Origin: Streptococcus sanguinis
GTDB taxonomy: Bacteria > Bacillota > Bacilli > Lactobacillales > Streptococcaceae
Direction of reading: 5' to 3'
DNA: 64,000 nt
Assembly (NCBI RefSeq): GCF_003943655.1
Contig: NZ_RJMM01000004.1
Location: 13,591-77,590, forward strand
The position numbers were made by a program, and so were the translations under genes. Shown here piece by piece: positions 36,244 to 45,269 of this stretch (position 1 is the stretch's first letter; the number at the start of each line of letters is the position of its first letter). Below the pieces are notes generated by a model. The model did no database searches, was not told where the DNA came from, and worked only from the letters and a program-made list of their open reading frames with translations.

Positions 36244-38694
36244 TTATTTGATATAAGCTGAGAAGACTTCTTCGTCTGAAATGGTATCAGAAATGAAGCT
36301 GCCATTGCTAGTTCTCTCAGACAAGCTGAGGTCGGCCAGATTGATTTCATAGGCCGTTCCTTTATTAGAAAGCACCTGCAAAATCTGATCCTCACTAGCT
36401 TCTGCTTCTGTTGTAAAGAGGTCAAAGTCCACTGCTTCGCCATAGACTGGTCCAGCTGCAAAGACACGATGGGGCTTGGTCTTAAGCTCTCTCAGAACTT
36501 GAAGACCGCGATTTGCCCGACTGGTAACAGGAATATCTGCGACTGCCATACGCTTGAGCGAACCGCGCTGAGTTAGGAGGTAAAGTGAGTCTGTGTTGGC
36601 GATAAAGGCTGCCACTAGGACATCGTCTTTCTTGAGATTGATGGCTTTAACCCCAGCTGCCTTAGCTCCTATAACTGGTACTTCCTCAATATTGAAGCGA
36701 AGGGCATAGCCGTTCTTGGTCACGAGCATAACATCATCCAGCTTAATCGGTGCCAAAGCAATGACCTGATCGTCTTCATTTTTCAGTTTAGCAAACTTAA
36801 GTGACTTAGACTTGTAGGTCCGCCAAGGACTGAATTCCTTGCGCTCTACACGCTTGATTTGACCTAACTTGGTCGCTGCAAAGTAAGTGCCTTCCTCAAA
36901 GCTGTCAAGCAATTCCGTGTAGATTACTTCTTCATTGGTATCAAAGTTGCTGATGGTCTGGCTGAGGTGTTCTCCGATTTCTTTCCAGCGAATATCCGAC
37001 AGCTCATGAACAGGCCGGTAAATAACATTTCCCAGACTGGTGAAAATCAGCAAATGCTGGGTCGTCTTGGCTGGACTGACAAAAATCAGTCGATCATCGT
37101 CACGCTTGCCCATCTCCTCTAGAGTTGAAGCAGAGAAGGAACGCGGACTTGTCCGCTTGATATAACCAGAACGAGTCACGCTGACATAAGTCTCTTCCTC
37201 AACAATGAGACTAGCTGTATCAATCTCAATGGCGTTTGCCGTATCCTGCAGCTCACTGAGACGCGGATTGCCGAACTTCTTCTTGACATCACGGAGCTCA
37301 CGCTTCATGAGGTTATACATGGTGCGCTCATCACCGATAATAGCAGCCAGCATCGCAATCTTCTCGCGCAGCTCTGCTTCTTCCTCTTCCAGAACCACTA
37401 CGTCTGTATTTGTCAAACGGTAGAGTTGGAGAGTGACGATAGCCTCAGCTTGCTCCTCAGTGAAATCATAGCTGACTTTAAGATTTTCCTTGGCATCTGC
37501 TTTGTTTTCTGAAGCACGAATCAGGGCAATCACCTCGTCCAAGATGGAAATAACCCGAATTAATCCTTGCACGATATGCAGTCGTTTCTCAGCCTTGGCC
37601 TTGTCAAAACGGCTGCGAGCCAGAATAATCTCCTTGCGGTGGGCAATATAACTGGTCAAGATTGGTACAATTCCCACCAAACGAGGCGTGAAATTGTCAA
37701 TTGCCACCATGTTGAAATTGTAATTGACCTGCAAATCAGTGTACTTGAAGAGGTAGTTGAGAATCAGCTCGGTATTAGCGTCTTTCTTGAGCTCGATGGC
37801 AATGCGAAGACCGTCACGGTCGGATTCGTCCCGCACTTCAGCAATGCCAGCCACCTTATTGTTGACCCGCACATCGTCGATTTTCTTGACCAAGACCGCT
37901 TTATTAATCTCATAAGGAATCTCGGTGATGACGATTTGCTCTTTACCGCCCTTCAGCTTTTCAATCTCAGTTCTGGAGCGCACCACGACGCGACCTTTAC
38001 CAGTCTCGTAGGCTTTCTTAATCTCATCTCGGCCTTGGACAATAGCTCCTGTCGGAAAATCTGGGCCAGGCAGAAACTCCATGAGTTTGTCCACCTTGGC
38101 AGACGGATGGTCAATCATATAGATAACCGCGTCAATGACTTCGGCTAGATTATGAGGTGGAATATCAGTCGCATAACCAGCGGAAATCCCAGTTGCTCCA
38201 TTGACCAAGAGATTAGGAAAGGCTGCCGGAAGAACAGTCGGCTCCTTCTCGGTATCGTCGAAATTCCAAGCAAAAGGAACGGTATTTTTCTCGATATCCT
38301 GCAAAAGATAGCCAGCCATCTCAGACAGACGCGCCTCAGTATAACGCATAGCCGCCGGTGGATCACCGTCCATGGAACCATTATTTCCATGCATTTCAAC
38401 GAGAATCTCGCGGTTTTTCCAATCCTGAGACATACGAACCATGGCATCGTAGATGGAGCTGTCGCCGTGGGGGTGGAAATTCCCCATGATGTTCCCGACT
38501 GACTTGGCTGACTTGCGGTAGCCCTTGTCAAAGGTATTGCCGTCTTTGTTCATCGAATAAAGAATACGGCGCTGCACAGGCTTCAAGCCATCGCGAATGT
38601 CAGGAAGCGCACGCTCCTGAATAATGTATTTGGAGTAGCGACCAAAGCGCTCTCCCATGATGTCCTCAAGGGACATGTTTTGAATGTTGGACAT
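36244..38694 (-). CDS. parC: DNA topoisomerase IV subunit A
   Basis: Decatenates daughter chromosomes together with ParE. The 816-residue product has the catalytic tyrosine in AMRYTEARLSEMAG and degenerate C-terminal pinwheel repeats without the GyrA box, which separates it from GyrA. The quinolone-resistance sites S79 and D83 ([12 protein letters not shown]) are wild type. In many streptococci parC directly follows parE; here 3.8 kb of accessory genes separate them, so it must have its own promoter or be read through the islet. Confidence 0.98.
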   Translation of the reverse strand: MSNIQNMSLEDIMGERFGRYSKYIIQERALPDIRDGLKPVQRRILYSMNKDGNTFDKGYRKSAKSVGNIMGNFHPHGDSSIYDAMVRMSQDWKNREILVEMHGNNGSMDGDPPAAMRYTEARLSEMAGYLLQDIEKNTVPFAWNFDDTEKEPTVLPAAFPNLLVNGATGISAGYATDIPPHNLAEVIDAVIYMIDHPSAKVDKLMEFLPGPDFPTGAIVQGRDEIKKAYETGKGRVVVRSRTEIEKLKGGKEQIVITEIPYEINKAVLVKKIDDVRVNNKVAGIAEVRDESDRDGLRIAIELKKDANTELILNYLFKYTDLQVNYNFNMVAIDNFTPRLVGIVPILTSYIAHRKEIILARSRFDKAKAEKRLHIVQGLIRVISILDEVIALIRASENKADAKENLKVSYDFTEEQAEAIVTLQLYRLTNTDVVVLEEEEAELREKIAMLAAIIGDERTMYNLMKRELRDVKKKFGNPRLSELQDTANAIEIDTASLIVEEETYVSVTRSGYIKRTSPRSFSASTLEEMGKRDDDRLIFVSPAKTTQHLLIFTSLGNVIYRPVHELSDIRWKEIGEHLSQTISNFDTNEEVIYTELLDSFEEGTYFAATKLGQIKRVERKEFSPWRTYKSKSLKFAKLKNEDDQVIALAPIKLDDVMLVTKNGYALRFNIEEVPVIGAKAAGVKAINLKKDDVLVAAFIANTDSLYLLTQRGSLKRMAVADIPVTSRANRGLQVLRELKTKPHRVFAAGPVYGEAVDFDLFTTEAEASEDQILQVLSNKGTAYEINLADLSLSERTSNGSFISDTISDEEVFSAYIK

Positions 38695-38729
38695 AATAAT
38701 TCTCTTTTTATTTTTCTTTTTAATAATAA

Positions 38730-39545
38730 CTAGAAGCTAACCCTCTCTTTAGCATACTCAATCATCTTCTCTGCGGTTGCTTTGTCATAGCAGAAGCCGG
38801 TTTTGAGAGAGAAAGCTTGTGCTTCTTTGTGGAAAAAGTCCATGGTAGCTAAGAGAGACTTGGTGATTTTTTTCTGGTCAGAAAAGTCAAGCAAGGCAGT
38901 AAATTCTTTCTCTTTCTCAGCAGGCAAATACTGAAAGAGGTACTTGTAGTTCTTGCCAACATCAACCGTTCCCTTATCTGCTGCTACTTGCCAAGCTAAA
39001 AGTTTGAGCAATTCTTGCTGGCAGATTCCATACAGATGATCCGTCGCATAGACAAGGTGGTTTCGATGAATGCCCTTGACTACATAAGCTGAGACCCACC
39101 AGAATTCATTGCAAGATTTGTCAAAGTCAGTTGCACTGGCTGGTGCCGTCCAGTAGCGCTTGGGTGCTGGTACATAAGGATCGAAGAGCCCCTGTGGATC
39201 ATCCAGCACCGTGAAATCCGCTTCGCTATCCACCCACTCTTTGATGTGCTCCTTGGGGCAAAGGGTCAAATCTATCCGATTGCCATCTTCAAAGAGCATG
39301 AGATAGAGGCGGCGATGGCCTAGTAGGACATGCTGCTCAATCATGCGCTTGCCAAATCCTTCCAACCAAGCAAGGTCAGCCACCAGATCATCCAAATCCT
39401 CCACAATGTAGACCACATCATAGTCTTGGAACTCGTCCTTGGGAGCATTTGGGTTTGTCCGCGAACCGGACATGGCGACAGCGTCAACCTGTAGCACTTT
39501 TGCGGTTTGCAAAATCACATCAAACATCTCGGTTTCAGATCTCAT
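38730..39545 (-). CDS. Aminoglycoside 6-adenylyltransferase-like protein (ANT(6)/AadE family)
   Basis: A 271-residue nucleotidyltransferase of the AadE family. The start MRSETEMFDVILQTAK matches the family, followed by the Pol-beta motif SGSRTN and FQDYDVVYIVED with the paired aspartates, RIDLTLCP, and CNEFWWVSAYVVKGIHR. ATG at 39545 with AAGGTAGG upstream is chosen; the longer frame to 39647 would overlap the preceding gene. Acquired AadE enzymes inactivate streptomycin, but chromosomal homologues such as this need not; resistance is not implied. First-described member of the parC-side islet. Confidence 0.88.
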   Translation of the reverse strand: MRSETEMFDVILQTAKVLQVDAVAMSGSRTNPNAPKDEFQDYDVVYIVEDLDDLVADLAWLEGFGKRMIEQHVLLGHRRLYLMLFEDGNRIDLTLCPKEHIKEWVDSEADFTVLDDPQGLFDPYVPAPKRYWTAPASATDFDKSCNEFWWVSAYVVKGIHRNHLVYATDHLYGICQQELLKLLAWQVAADKGTVDVGKNYKYLFQYLPAEKEKEFTALLDFSDQKKITKSLLATMDFFHKEAQAFSLKTGFCYDKATAEKMIEYAKERVSF

Positions 39546-39561
39546 GGGAATACCTACCTTC

Positions 39562-40098
39562 TTAGTGAAAACTCTTGATTCTGTAGAGGACATGTCTATA
39601 AAGGGGACTATCTGCTGGAACTTTTTCATTATCAAATTCTTTGACAAATTCCATGCCTAGCTTTTGCATGACATTTTGCGAAGGGAGATTGAGTAAGGAT
39701 GTAAAAGAGTAAACTTCTGACAAGCCAGCTTGCTGAAAAGCAAAGTCTAGACAGGCTTGGGCAGCCTCCGTCGCATAACCACGATTCCAAAACTCTTTTC
39801 GCAGACGCCAGCCGATTTCTACAGTTTCTTTTCCAGCAAAAATCCGTAAATCCGAATGGTGCAGACCTACCAAGCCGACAAACTCCTGACTGTCCTTTTC
39901 TTCAACAGCCCAAAGACTGTAGCCATAAGCCGTAACTTCATCTTGAATGCCCTGATAAAGGCGCAAGGACTCCGCTTGACTATATGGCTTCGGGAAATAC
40001 TGCATGACCTCCGAATCTTGATTCATAGCAATCAAAGCCGGCAAATCAGATTCCTGCAAGTCCCGTAAAATGAGACGGTCTGTTTCAAGCATTGTCAT
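39562..40098 (-). CDS. GNAT family N-acetyltransferase (RimJ/RimL-like)
   Basis: A 178-residue GNAT protein starting MTMLETDRLILRDLQESDL, the hallmark N-terminus of the RimJ/RimL subgroup. The acetyl-CoA loop is KEFWNRGYATEAAQACLDF and the family segment VGLVGLHHSDL precedes it; GMEFVKEF lies near the end. AGGAG precedes the ATG. It is located between the fic remnant and the AadE-like gene (16 bp gap to the latter), so the two are probably cotranscribed. Substrate unknown. Confidence 0.87.
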   Translation of the reverse strand: MTMLETDRLILRDLQESDLPALIAMNQDSEVMQYFPKPYSQAESLRLYQGIQDEVTAYGYSLWAVEEKDSQEFVGLVGLHHSDLRIFAGKETVEIGWRLRKEFWNRGYATEAAQACLDFAFQQAGLSEVYSFTSLLNLPSQNVMQKLGMEFVKEFDNEKVPADSPLYRHVLYRIKSFH

Positions 40099-40127
40099 CT
40101 AATCACTCCTCTGCAAACTTTCTTACC

Positions 40128-40300
40128 TCACAACTCCTCAGCTTTATATAGGCTATAGCCTTCATAGTAATAACTATGGTCAACGCCCTTCATGTAGAGG
40201 TTGCGGTTATGAATGTCCTTTGTGAGGGCTTGCTGATTTTTTCTTCCATCTTGGCTAATTCAAGCGAATCCGTCAGACCCAGTTTATTGTCAAGCGTCAT
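40128..40300 (-). pseudogene. Fic (AMPylase) gene remnant, deleted internally and frameshifted
   Basis: ATG at 40300 with AGGAG upstream opens 24 codons resembling the N-terminus of short Fic proteins (MTLDNKLGLTDSLELAKMEE, then KISK). After about 40229 the coding sense continues in another frame from 40232 to a TGA at 40128 and reads QALTKDIHNRN then YMKGVDHSYYYEGY, which resembles the C-terminal tail of the same Fic group. The whole Fic core, including the HPFREGNGR-type motif, is missing. This looks like one large internal deletion plus a frame change. The family match is from memory and needs a search. Confidence 0.65.
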
Positions 40301-40313
40301 TGACTTGCTCCTC

Positions 40314-40688
40314 TCATTCAGATTTTCTAAATCCTGTACCAACAGGCTTAAAACCTACTGTCTGATAAAATCCATCTACTTCAGATATGAGTTCAATCCG
40401 TGTCAAAGGATATTTTTTGTGGATCTCCTCAATCAGCTGCTGTCCCAATCCTTTTCCGCGATAGGATTTATCAATGATAATCTCAGCTAAAAAGGTCGTC
40501 ATGACTTCATCTGTCAAGTAGCGGGCAAAACCAAGGATTTTCTGGTTCTCTTCAACTACCACGTAATGAGACAGATTTGTTGAAAATAGTGATGTCACTT
40601 TTTCCTCTGTAAAAGACATCCATTTTTCAGTTTGATAAAGGGCGTAAATAGCTTGAAAATCATTTGTGCTTGCAGGTCTGATTATCAT
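40314..40688 (-). CDS. GNAT family N-acetyltransferase
   Basis: A short, 124-residue GNAT protein. The acetyl-CoA loop is DKSYRGKGLGQQLIEEIHKK (about 73-92), preceded by the core strand VMTTFLAEIII. It starts MIIRPASTNDFQAIYALYQ, with AAAGGAG upstream of the ATG. The length is near the lower limit of single-domain GNATs but complete. It ends 13 bp before the start of the fic remnant, and belongs to the islet between parE and parC. No substrate can be inferred. Confidence 0.85.
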   Translation of the reverse strand: MIIRPASTNDFQAIYALYQTEKWMSFTEEKVTSLFSTNLSHYVVVEENQKILGFARYLTDEVMTTFLAEIIIDKSYRGKGLGQQLIEEIHKKYPLTRIELISEVDGFYQTVGFKPVGTGFRKSE

Positions 40689-40751
40689 TTTCTACTCCTT
40701 TCAAATCCGATGCGACTACTAACAATTTTTCATCTCAAATTTAGTTATATT

Positions 40752-41498
40752 CTAGTTACTCTCCGTCACTTCTTCTTTCACCTTCTTAGATGGTTTGCGT
40801 TTTTTGTAGCGGCTGCGGATAGTGTTGAGGTGGTCGCGAAGATTGACCACGTGAGTTCTTTCAGGATAAGCGTAGGCAATGATTGCAGTGAAATCCACTA
40901 GAAAATCATAGATTTCTTGCAGCCTGAGACGTACGGTCTTATTCTGGCTCGGTGTCTTGCCCTTGAGCTCAGTCAGTCGCTCCTTGTAGACCTTTTCAAA
41001 GGCCTTCTGAGCAGCAGCCAGACTGTCGACATGGGCTTCCAGATGAAGCTTAGCCAGTGCTGTATGGTAGGCCGGTTTCTTCAGCTCTTGGAGTAGGTGG
41101 TTGATGCCCTCGGTCTCCTTTTCCAAGCTAGTTGCAGCTAGACCGGTGTAGTTCTTCAGGAGCTGAGACAGGGCCTCATAAGCTTCCTTGATCGCTGCGT
41201 CCTTGACCCGCGCAAAGGCCCGAACTAAAGACTGGAGCGTGACCAAAGCATCATCACGCTCGCGGTCAGCCTGATCCAGACTAGCCACTAGCTTGCTGGA
41301 CTTGGTTTGATGAAGACCGCCCTGCAGCTGTTCCAGAAGTTTGTCCATCTCATCCAGCTTGGTCGTGTAAATGCCGTCCACCTTATTTTCCTTGATAAAT
41401 GCCGCAACCTCGCTCCGACTCTCTGACATGAGCTGGAAAAATTCGTTGTTTTCCAAATTGCGTACAGTTAAACTAGTGATTCCATATTCTTTTTTCAT
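40752..41498 (-). CDS. Helical hypothetical protein (DUF6261-like)
   Basis: A 248-residue, mostly helical, lysine- and glutamate-rich protein starting MKKEYGITSLTVRNLENNEF, with no signal peptide, membrane segment or catalytic motif. Its layout resembles DUF6261 proteins from memory. The C-terminus is strongly charged (YKKRKPSKKVKEEVTES). AGGAG lies before the ATG. It is more G+C-rich than the neighbouring gene at 41694-42485, so the islet is a patchwork. Function unknown. Confidence 0.72.
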   Translation of the reverse strand: MKKEYGITSLTVRNLENNEFFQLMSESRSEVAAFIKENKVDGIYTTKLDEMDKLLEQLQGGLHQTKSSKLVASLDQADRERDDALVTLQSLVRAFARVKDAAIKEAYEALSQLLKNYTGLAATSLEKETEGINHLLQELKKPAYHTALAKLHLEAHVDSLAAAQKAFEKVYKERLTELKGKTPSQNKTVRLRLQEIYDFLVDFTAIIAYAYPERTHVVNLRDHLNTIRSRYKKRKPSKKVKEEVTESN

Positions 41499-41590
41499 AA
41501 AACTCCTCTTTCTTCATGTGTTTTTTTATCTTTTACTCCAAAACCGCTCGGAATACATGTAAATGTTCGGCTTTTGCTCTAAAAATGCAA

Positions 41591-41606
41591 ATCACACATG
41601 TGTGAT
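41591..41606. repeat. Perfect 16-base palindrome followed by a T-run
   Basis: ATCACACATGTGTGAT, then CTGGTTTTTT on the plus strand. It could be an operator for a dimeric regulator, or on the plus strand a terminator-like hairpin although no plus-strand gene ends here. A second hairpin (AAGAAAT/ATTTCTT, 41627-41652) follows. The 195 bp between 41499 and 41693 contain no gene. Confidence 0.55.
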
Positions 41607-41693
41607 CTGGTTTTTTGCTGCTAGATAAGAAATTCTTCATGTGGGATTTCTTGTTTTAGAGCTGGGAAAGGTAATTTCAGATGTGGGATTGAG

Positions 41694-42485
41694 TCATTCT
41701 TCTCTTAAAAACGTTAATTCTGATAAAATTCTAGCTTCATCCAAGCTTAGAATAACAAACAAGGATGAAGTGTAGATATTATCGTACCATTGTTCTAGTT
41801 TATCATTAGTCATATCAAGATGATATTGTTTAGCATTGTTATGTCTTAAACCAAAATTATTATACATTTCAAAAAGCTTCTCAAACGCAATAATCTTTTG
41901 ATTATTAACCTTGAACACCTCCTTTAATTCCTCAGAATTATTCAGTTCTTTTCTTAATGGCTCAAGGTAGTTCGCTAAAGAAATAAGTATTTCTTTCTTA
42001 CGCTGAATATTCCCTTTATTGGCAAAGTGGTTATATTCAAGAACCTTAATAGCTTTTTGAATACTAGTTTCAGAGATAATCTGAGAAGCTTCAGAAGCGT
42101 AAATGTTCTTTTCAACGATGATTTGACGACCACTTTCTAAAGTAAGAAACTTATGATTCGATAAATCTAGAACTCTGTTGATATTTTCTCTAACAGCATA
42201 CACATCATCCCTTAAAAAGGGATGATTCGGGTTTATAATCGACAACATATCATTTAAAAGCTCAGCAAAAATAAAAAGTTTTTCTAATTCATTATCCGCT
42301 TGAGATAAGCAAAACTTTAAGAACTCATCAAAATCTATAAAAGTTCTACGATTTTGATAATTAAGAAATTTATGATTTAGTTCCTCTAACAATCCATTCG
42401 ATAACAAAATACAGAGATTATCAAATTCCGTGCTCGGGTTAAAATTCATACCATCTAAGATTTCAAAATAATTTTTTCTAACCAT
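41694..42485 (-). CDS. AT-rich hypothetical protein coupled to parE, possibly Abi/HEPN-like
   Basis: A 263-residue, helical, soluble protein with no family that I recognise. Its C-terminal part holds MYNNFGLRHNNAKQYHLD (about residues 207-224), in which R214-H215 and H222 recall the R/H signature region of abortive-infection HEPN proteins, but the spacing is not the standard R-x4-6-H. Its ATG shares one base with the parE stop (TGATG), so it can be translated by re-initiation from parE. Codon use is visibly more A/T-rich than in parE, suggesting transfer. Confidence 0.7.
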   Translation of the reverse strand: MVRKNYFEILDGMNFNPSTEFDNLCILLSNGLLEELNHKFLNYQNRRTFIDFDEFLKFCLSQADNELEKLFIFAELLNDMLSIINPNHPFLRDDVYAVRENINRVLDLSNHKFLTLESGRQIIVEKNIYASEASQIISETSIQKAIKVLEYNHFANKGNIQRKKEILISLANYLEPLRKELNNSEELKEVFKVNNQKIIAFEKLFEMYNNFGLRHNNAKQYHLDMTNDKLEQWYDNIYTSSLFVILSLDEARILSELTFLREE

Positions 42486-44428
42486 CAGAAAACAGTACTC
42501 TCCTCCAAAGTAAACTTGACATTATCCTCAATCCACTTGCGGCGTGGTTCGACCTTGTCGCCCATGAGGACATTGACACGGCGTTCAGCGCGGGCCAGGT
42601 CTTCGATGGTGACACGGATGAGAGTGCGAGTGTCGGGATTCATGGTAGTCTCCCAGAGTTGGTCGGCGTTCATTTCACCGAGCCCCTTGTAGCGCTGAAG
42701 CATGGCACCTTTGCCAAACTTGCGGCGCAGGTCATCCAGCTCGCCATCAGTCCAGGCATACTCGACAACTTCGCTCTTGCCCTTGCCCTTGGACATCTTA
42801 TAGAGAGGCGGCAGGGCGATATAGACGCGGCCAGCCTCGACCAGCGGACGCATATAGCGATAGAAAAAGGTCAGCAGTAAGGTCTGGATATGGGCACCGT
42901 CGGTGTCCGCATCAGTCATGATGATGATCTTGTCATAGTTGGCATCCTCAAGGGTAAAGTCTGTACCAACACCCGCTCCAATCGTGTAGATCATGGTGTT
43001 GATTTCTTCGTTCTTGAGAATGTCAGCCATCTTAGCCTTGGCAGTATTAATAACCTTACCACGCAGGGGCAGGATGGCTTGGAACTTACGGTCACGACCT
43101 TGCTTGGCAGAGCCACCGGCAGAGTCTCCCTCGACCAGATAGAGTTCGTTCTTGGCTGGGTTCTTGGACTGGGCTGGGGTCAGCTTACCAGAGAGCAAGC
43201 CCTTGTCTTTTTTATTCTTCTTGCCATTCCGGCTTTCGTCACGCGCCTTGCGGGCCGCTTCCCTGGCATCTCTGGCCTTGATGGCCTTGCGGATGAGGTT
43301 AGATGCCAATTCGCCATTTTCCAAGAGGAAGAAAGTCAGCTTGTCAGAGACGATAGAGTCCACGGCCGGACGAGCCAAAGGACTGCCCAGCTTGTCCTTG
43401 GTCTGACCTTCAAACTGCAGGTGCGCCTCAGGGACCAGGATGGACAGGACAGCAGCCAGCCCCTCGCGGTAGTCCGAACCTTCCAGATTCTTGTCCTTTT
43501 CCTTGAGCAGACCCGTCTTTCTGGCATAGTCGTTCATGGCCTTTGTAATTGCGGTCTTGAGCCCCGTCTCGTGGGTACCGCCGTCCTTGGTGCGGACGTT
43601 ATTGACAAAGGACAGGATATTATCGGCGTAGCCATCGTTGTACTGGAGAGCCACCTGAACTTGGAAGCCGCTCTCCTCGCCCTCAAAATAGAGGACAGGA
43701 GTCAGGGTTTCCTTGTCTTCATTGAGATAGCTGACAAAGTCTTCAACACCATTCTCATAGTGGAATTCTACTTCTTCGCCAGTCCGCGCATCGGTCAGGG
43801 ACAGGCGGACATTCTTGAGCAGGAAGGCTGATTCCTTAAGCCGCTCAGCAATAGTGTTGTACTTGAAGTCAGTCGTTGAAAAAATCGTATCGTCCGGCAT
43901 GAAGGTCACTTTGGTCCCAGACTTGGACTTAGGTGCAGTCCCGATTTTCTTGAGCGTAGTGACTGGTTTTCCGCCATTTTCAAAGCGCTGCTTGTAAACA
44001 GTTCCATCCCGTGTGATTTCCACTTCCAGCCAGCTAGACAGGGCATTGACAACAGAGGACCCTACACCGTGTAGACCGCCTGAGGTCTTATAACCACCTT
44101 GGCCGAACTTACCGCCGGCGTGGAGAACGGTGAAGATGACCTCAACCGTAGGAATACCCATAGCATGCTTGCCGACTGGCATCCCGCGTCCGTGGTCTGC
44201 GACAGTCAGACTTCCGTCTTTGTTAATCGTCACATCGATCCGGTCGCCAAAGCCTGACAGGGCTTCATCGACAGCATTGTCCACAATTTCCCAGACCAGA
44301 TGGTGGAGTCCCGCTCCGTCGGTCGATCCGATATACATCCCCGGGCGTTTGCGGACCGCATCCAACCCTTCTAATACCTGAATGGCATCGTCATTATAAT
44401 TGTTAATATTGATTTCCTTTTTTGCCAC
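42485..44428 (-). CDS. parE: DNA topoisomerase IV subunit B
   Basis: ATPase subunit of topoisomerase IV. The 647-residue product has the GHKL ATPase (EIVDNAVDEALSG, GRGMPVG, GGLHGVGSSVVNALS), the transducer with QTKDKLGS, and the Toprim part with LVEGDSAGGSAKQGRDR and MTDADTDGAHIQTLLL. The start is GTG at 44428 with AGGAGG upstream. It is shorter than GyrB, as usual for ParE. Diverges from plsY. The 3' end is overlapped by the next gene, and parC is displaced by the islet. Confidence 0.98.
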   Translation of the reverse strand: MAKKEININNYNDDAIQVLEGLDAVRKRPGMYIGSTDGAGLHHLVWEIVDNAVDEALSGFGDRIDVTINKDGSLTVADHGRGMPVGKHAMGIPTVEVIFTVLHAGGKFGQGGYKTSGGLHGVGSSVVNALSSWLEVEITRDGTVYKQRFENGGKPVTTLKKIGTAPKSKSGTKVTFMPDDTIFSTTDFKYNTIAERLKESAFLLKNVRLSLTDARTGEEVEFHYENGVEDFVSYLNEDKETLTPVLYFEGEESGFQVQVALQYNDGYADNILSFVNNVRTKDGGTHETGLKTAITKAMNDYARKTGLLKEKDKNLEGSDYREGLAAVLSILVPEAHLQFEGQTKDKLGSPLARPAVDSIVSDKLTFFLLENGELASNLIRKAIKARDAREAARKARDESRNGKKNKKDKGLLSGKLTPAQSKNPAKNELYLVEGDSAGGSAKQGRDRKFQAILPLRGKVINTAKAKMADILKNEEINTMIYTIGAGVGTDFTLEDANYDKIIIMTDADTDGAHIQTLLLTFFYRYMRPLVEAGRVYIALPPLYKMSKGKGKSEVVEYAWTDGELDDLRRKFGKGAMLQRYKGLGEMNADQLWETTMNPDTRTLIRVTIEDLARAERRVNVLMGDKVEPRRKWIEDNVKFTLEESTVF

Positions 44429-44606
44429 AAGAACCTCCTAATGATTCATCTTTTCTATCTTACAAGTTTTTGGCAAATATTGCAAAGATTTTTTTGAAAA
44501 TAATGCTGATGAGGACTGATTTCAAACGAAGAACAATCCAATATCCGAGTAGACATTTCCTGCTATAAATTCTATTCTTTTCTATTGTAAGAAAGCGAAA
44601 TAATGG

Positions 44607-44612
44607 TATAAT
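44607..44612 (+). promoter_or_regulatory. Extended -10 element of plsY, predicted leaderless
   Basis: TGGTATAAT ends six bases before the first of two adjacent ATGs; no ribosome binding site fits between. Confidence 0.65.
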
Positions 44613-44618
44613 AAAATC

Positions 44619-45269
44619 ATGATGAACACGATAATTGGATTAATACTAGCATACTTACTGGGCTCTATTCCGACCGGACTTTGGATTGGGCAAATTTTCT
44701 TTAAAAAGAACCTGAGAGAATACGGCAGCGGCAATACCGGAACAACCAATACTTTCCGTATTTTGGGAAAGACGGCTGGGACGGCTACTTTTGCTATCGA
44801 CTTTCTCAAAGGAACTGCAGCGACCCTGCTGCCTTTCTTTTTGCATATTGAGGGAGTTTCGCCGCTTGTCTTTGGCCTCTTGGCTGTAATAGGCCATACT
44901 TTTCCTATCTTTGCTGGCTTTAAGGGCGGCAAGGCTGTGGCAACTAGTGCAGGGGTTGTTCTGGGCTTCTCACCAGCCTTCTTTGTCTATCTGATTGTCA
45001 TCTTTACCAGCATCCTTTATGTGGGAAGTATGATTTCTCTGGCAAGTGTGCTCTCAGCAGTCATCGCCATCCTGTCGGCGCTGCTCTTTCCTCTAGTTGG
45101 CTTTATACTGCCCAGCTATGACTTCTTCTTCACTCTGATTATCATTGCGCTGGCCCTGATTATTATCCTCCGGCACAAGGACAATATCCAACGTATCAAA
45201 CAGAAAAAAGAAAACTTAATCCCTTGGGGCTTGAATATCACACATCAAAATCCTGAGACTAAGAAATAA
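44619..45269 (+). CDS. plsY: Glycerol-3-phosphate acyltransferase PlsY
   Basis: Membrane enzyme that acylates glycerol 3-phosphate from acyl phosphate, first step of phospholipid synthesis. The 216-residue product has about five membrane segments and the PlsY motifs [19 protein letters not shown] (about 36-54), [20 protein letters not shown] and the C-terminal RHKDNIQRI. Two adjacent ATGs (44619, 44622) are possible starts. TATAAT stands six bases before the first, predicting leaderless translation. Diverges from parE and converges on the 5'-nucleotidase gene. Confidence 0.96.
   Translation: MMNTIIGLILAYLLGSIPTGLWIGQIFFKKNLREYGSGNTGTTNTFRILGKTAGTATFAIDFLKGTAATLLPFFLHIEGVSPLVFGLLAVIGHTFPIFAGFKGGKAVATSAGVVLGFSPAFFVYLIVIFTSILYVGSMISLASVLSAVIAILSALLFPLVGFILPSYDFFFTLIIIALALIIILRHKDNIQRIKQKKENLIPWGLNITHQNPETKK

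Noticed and set aside
40176-40490. 104-codon plus-strand frame
   Set aside because: Antisense to the GNAT gene and the fic remnant, without ribosome binding site or family likeness.
42890-43831. 313-codon plus-strand frame inside parE
   Set aside because: Shadow of the strongly biased parE coding frame; the peptide has no recognisable domain.
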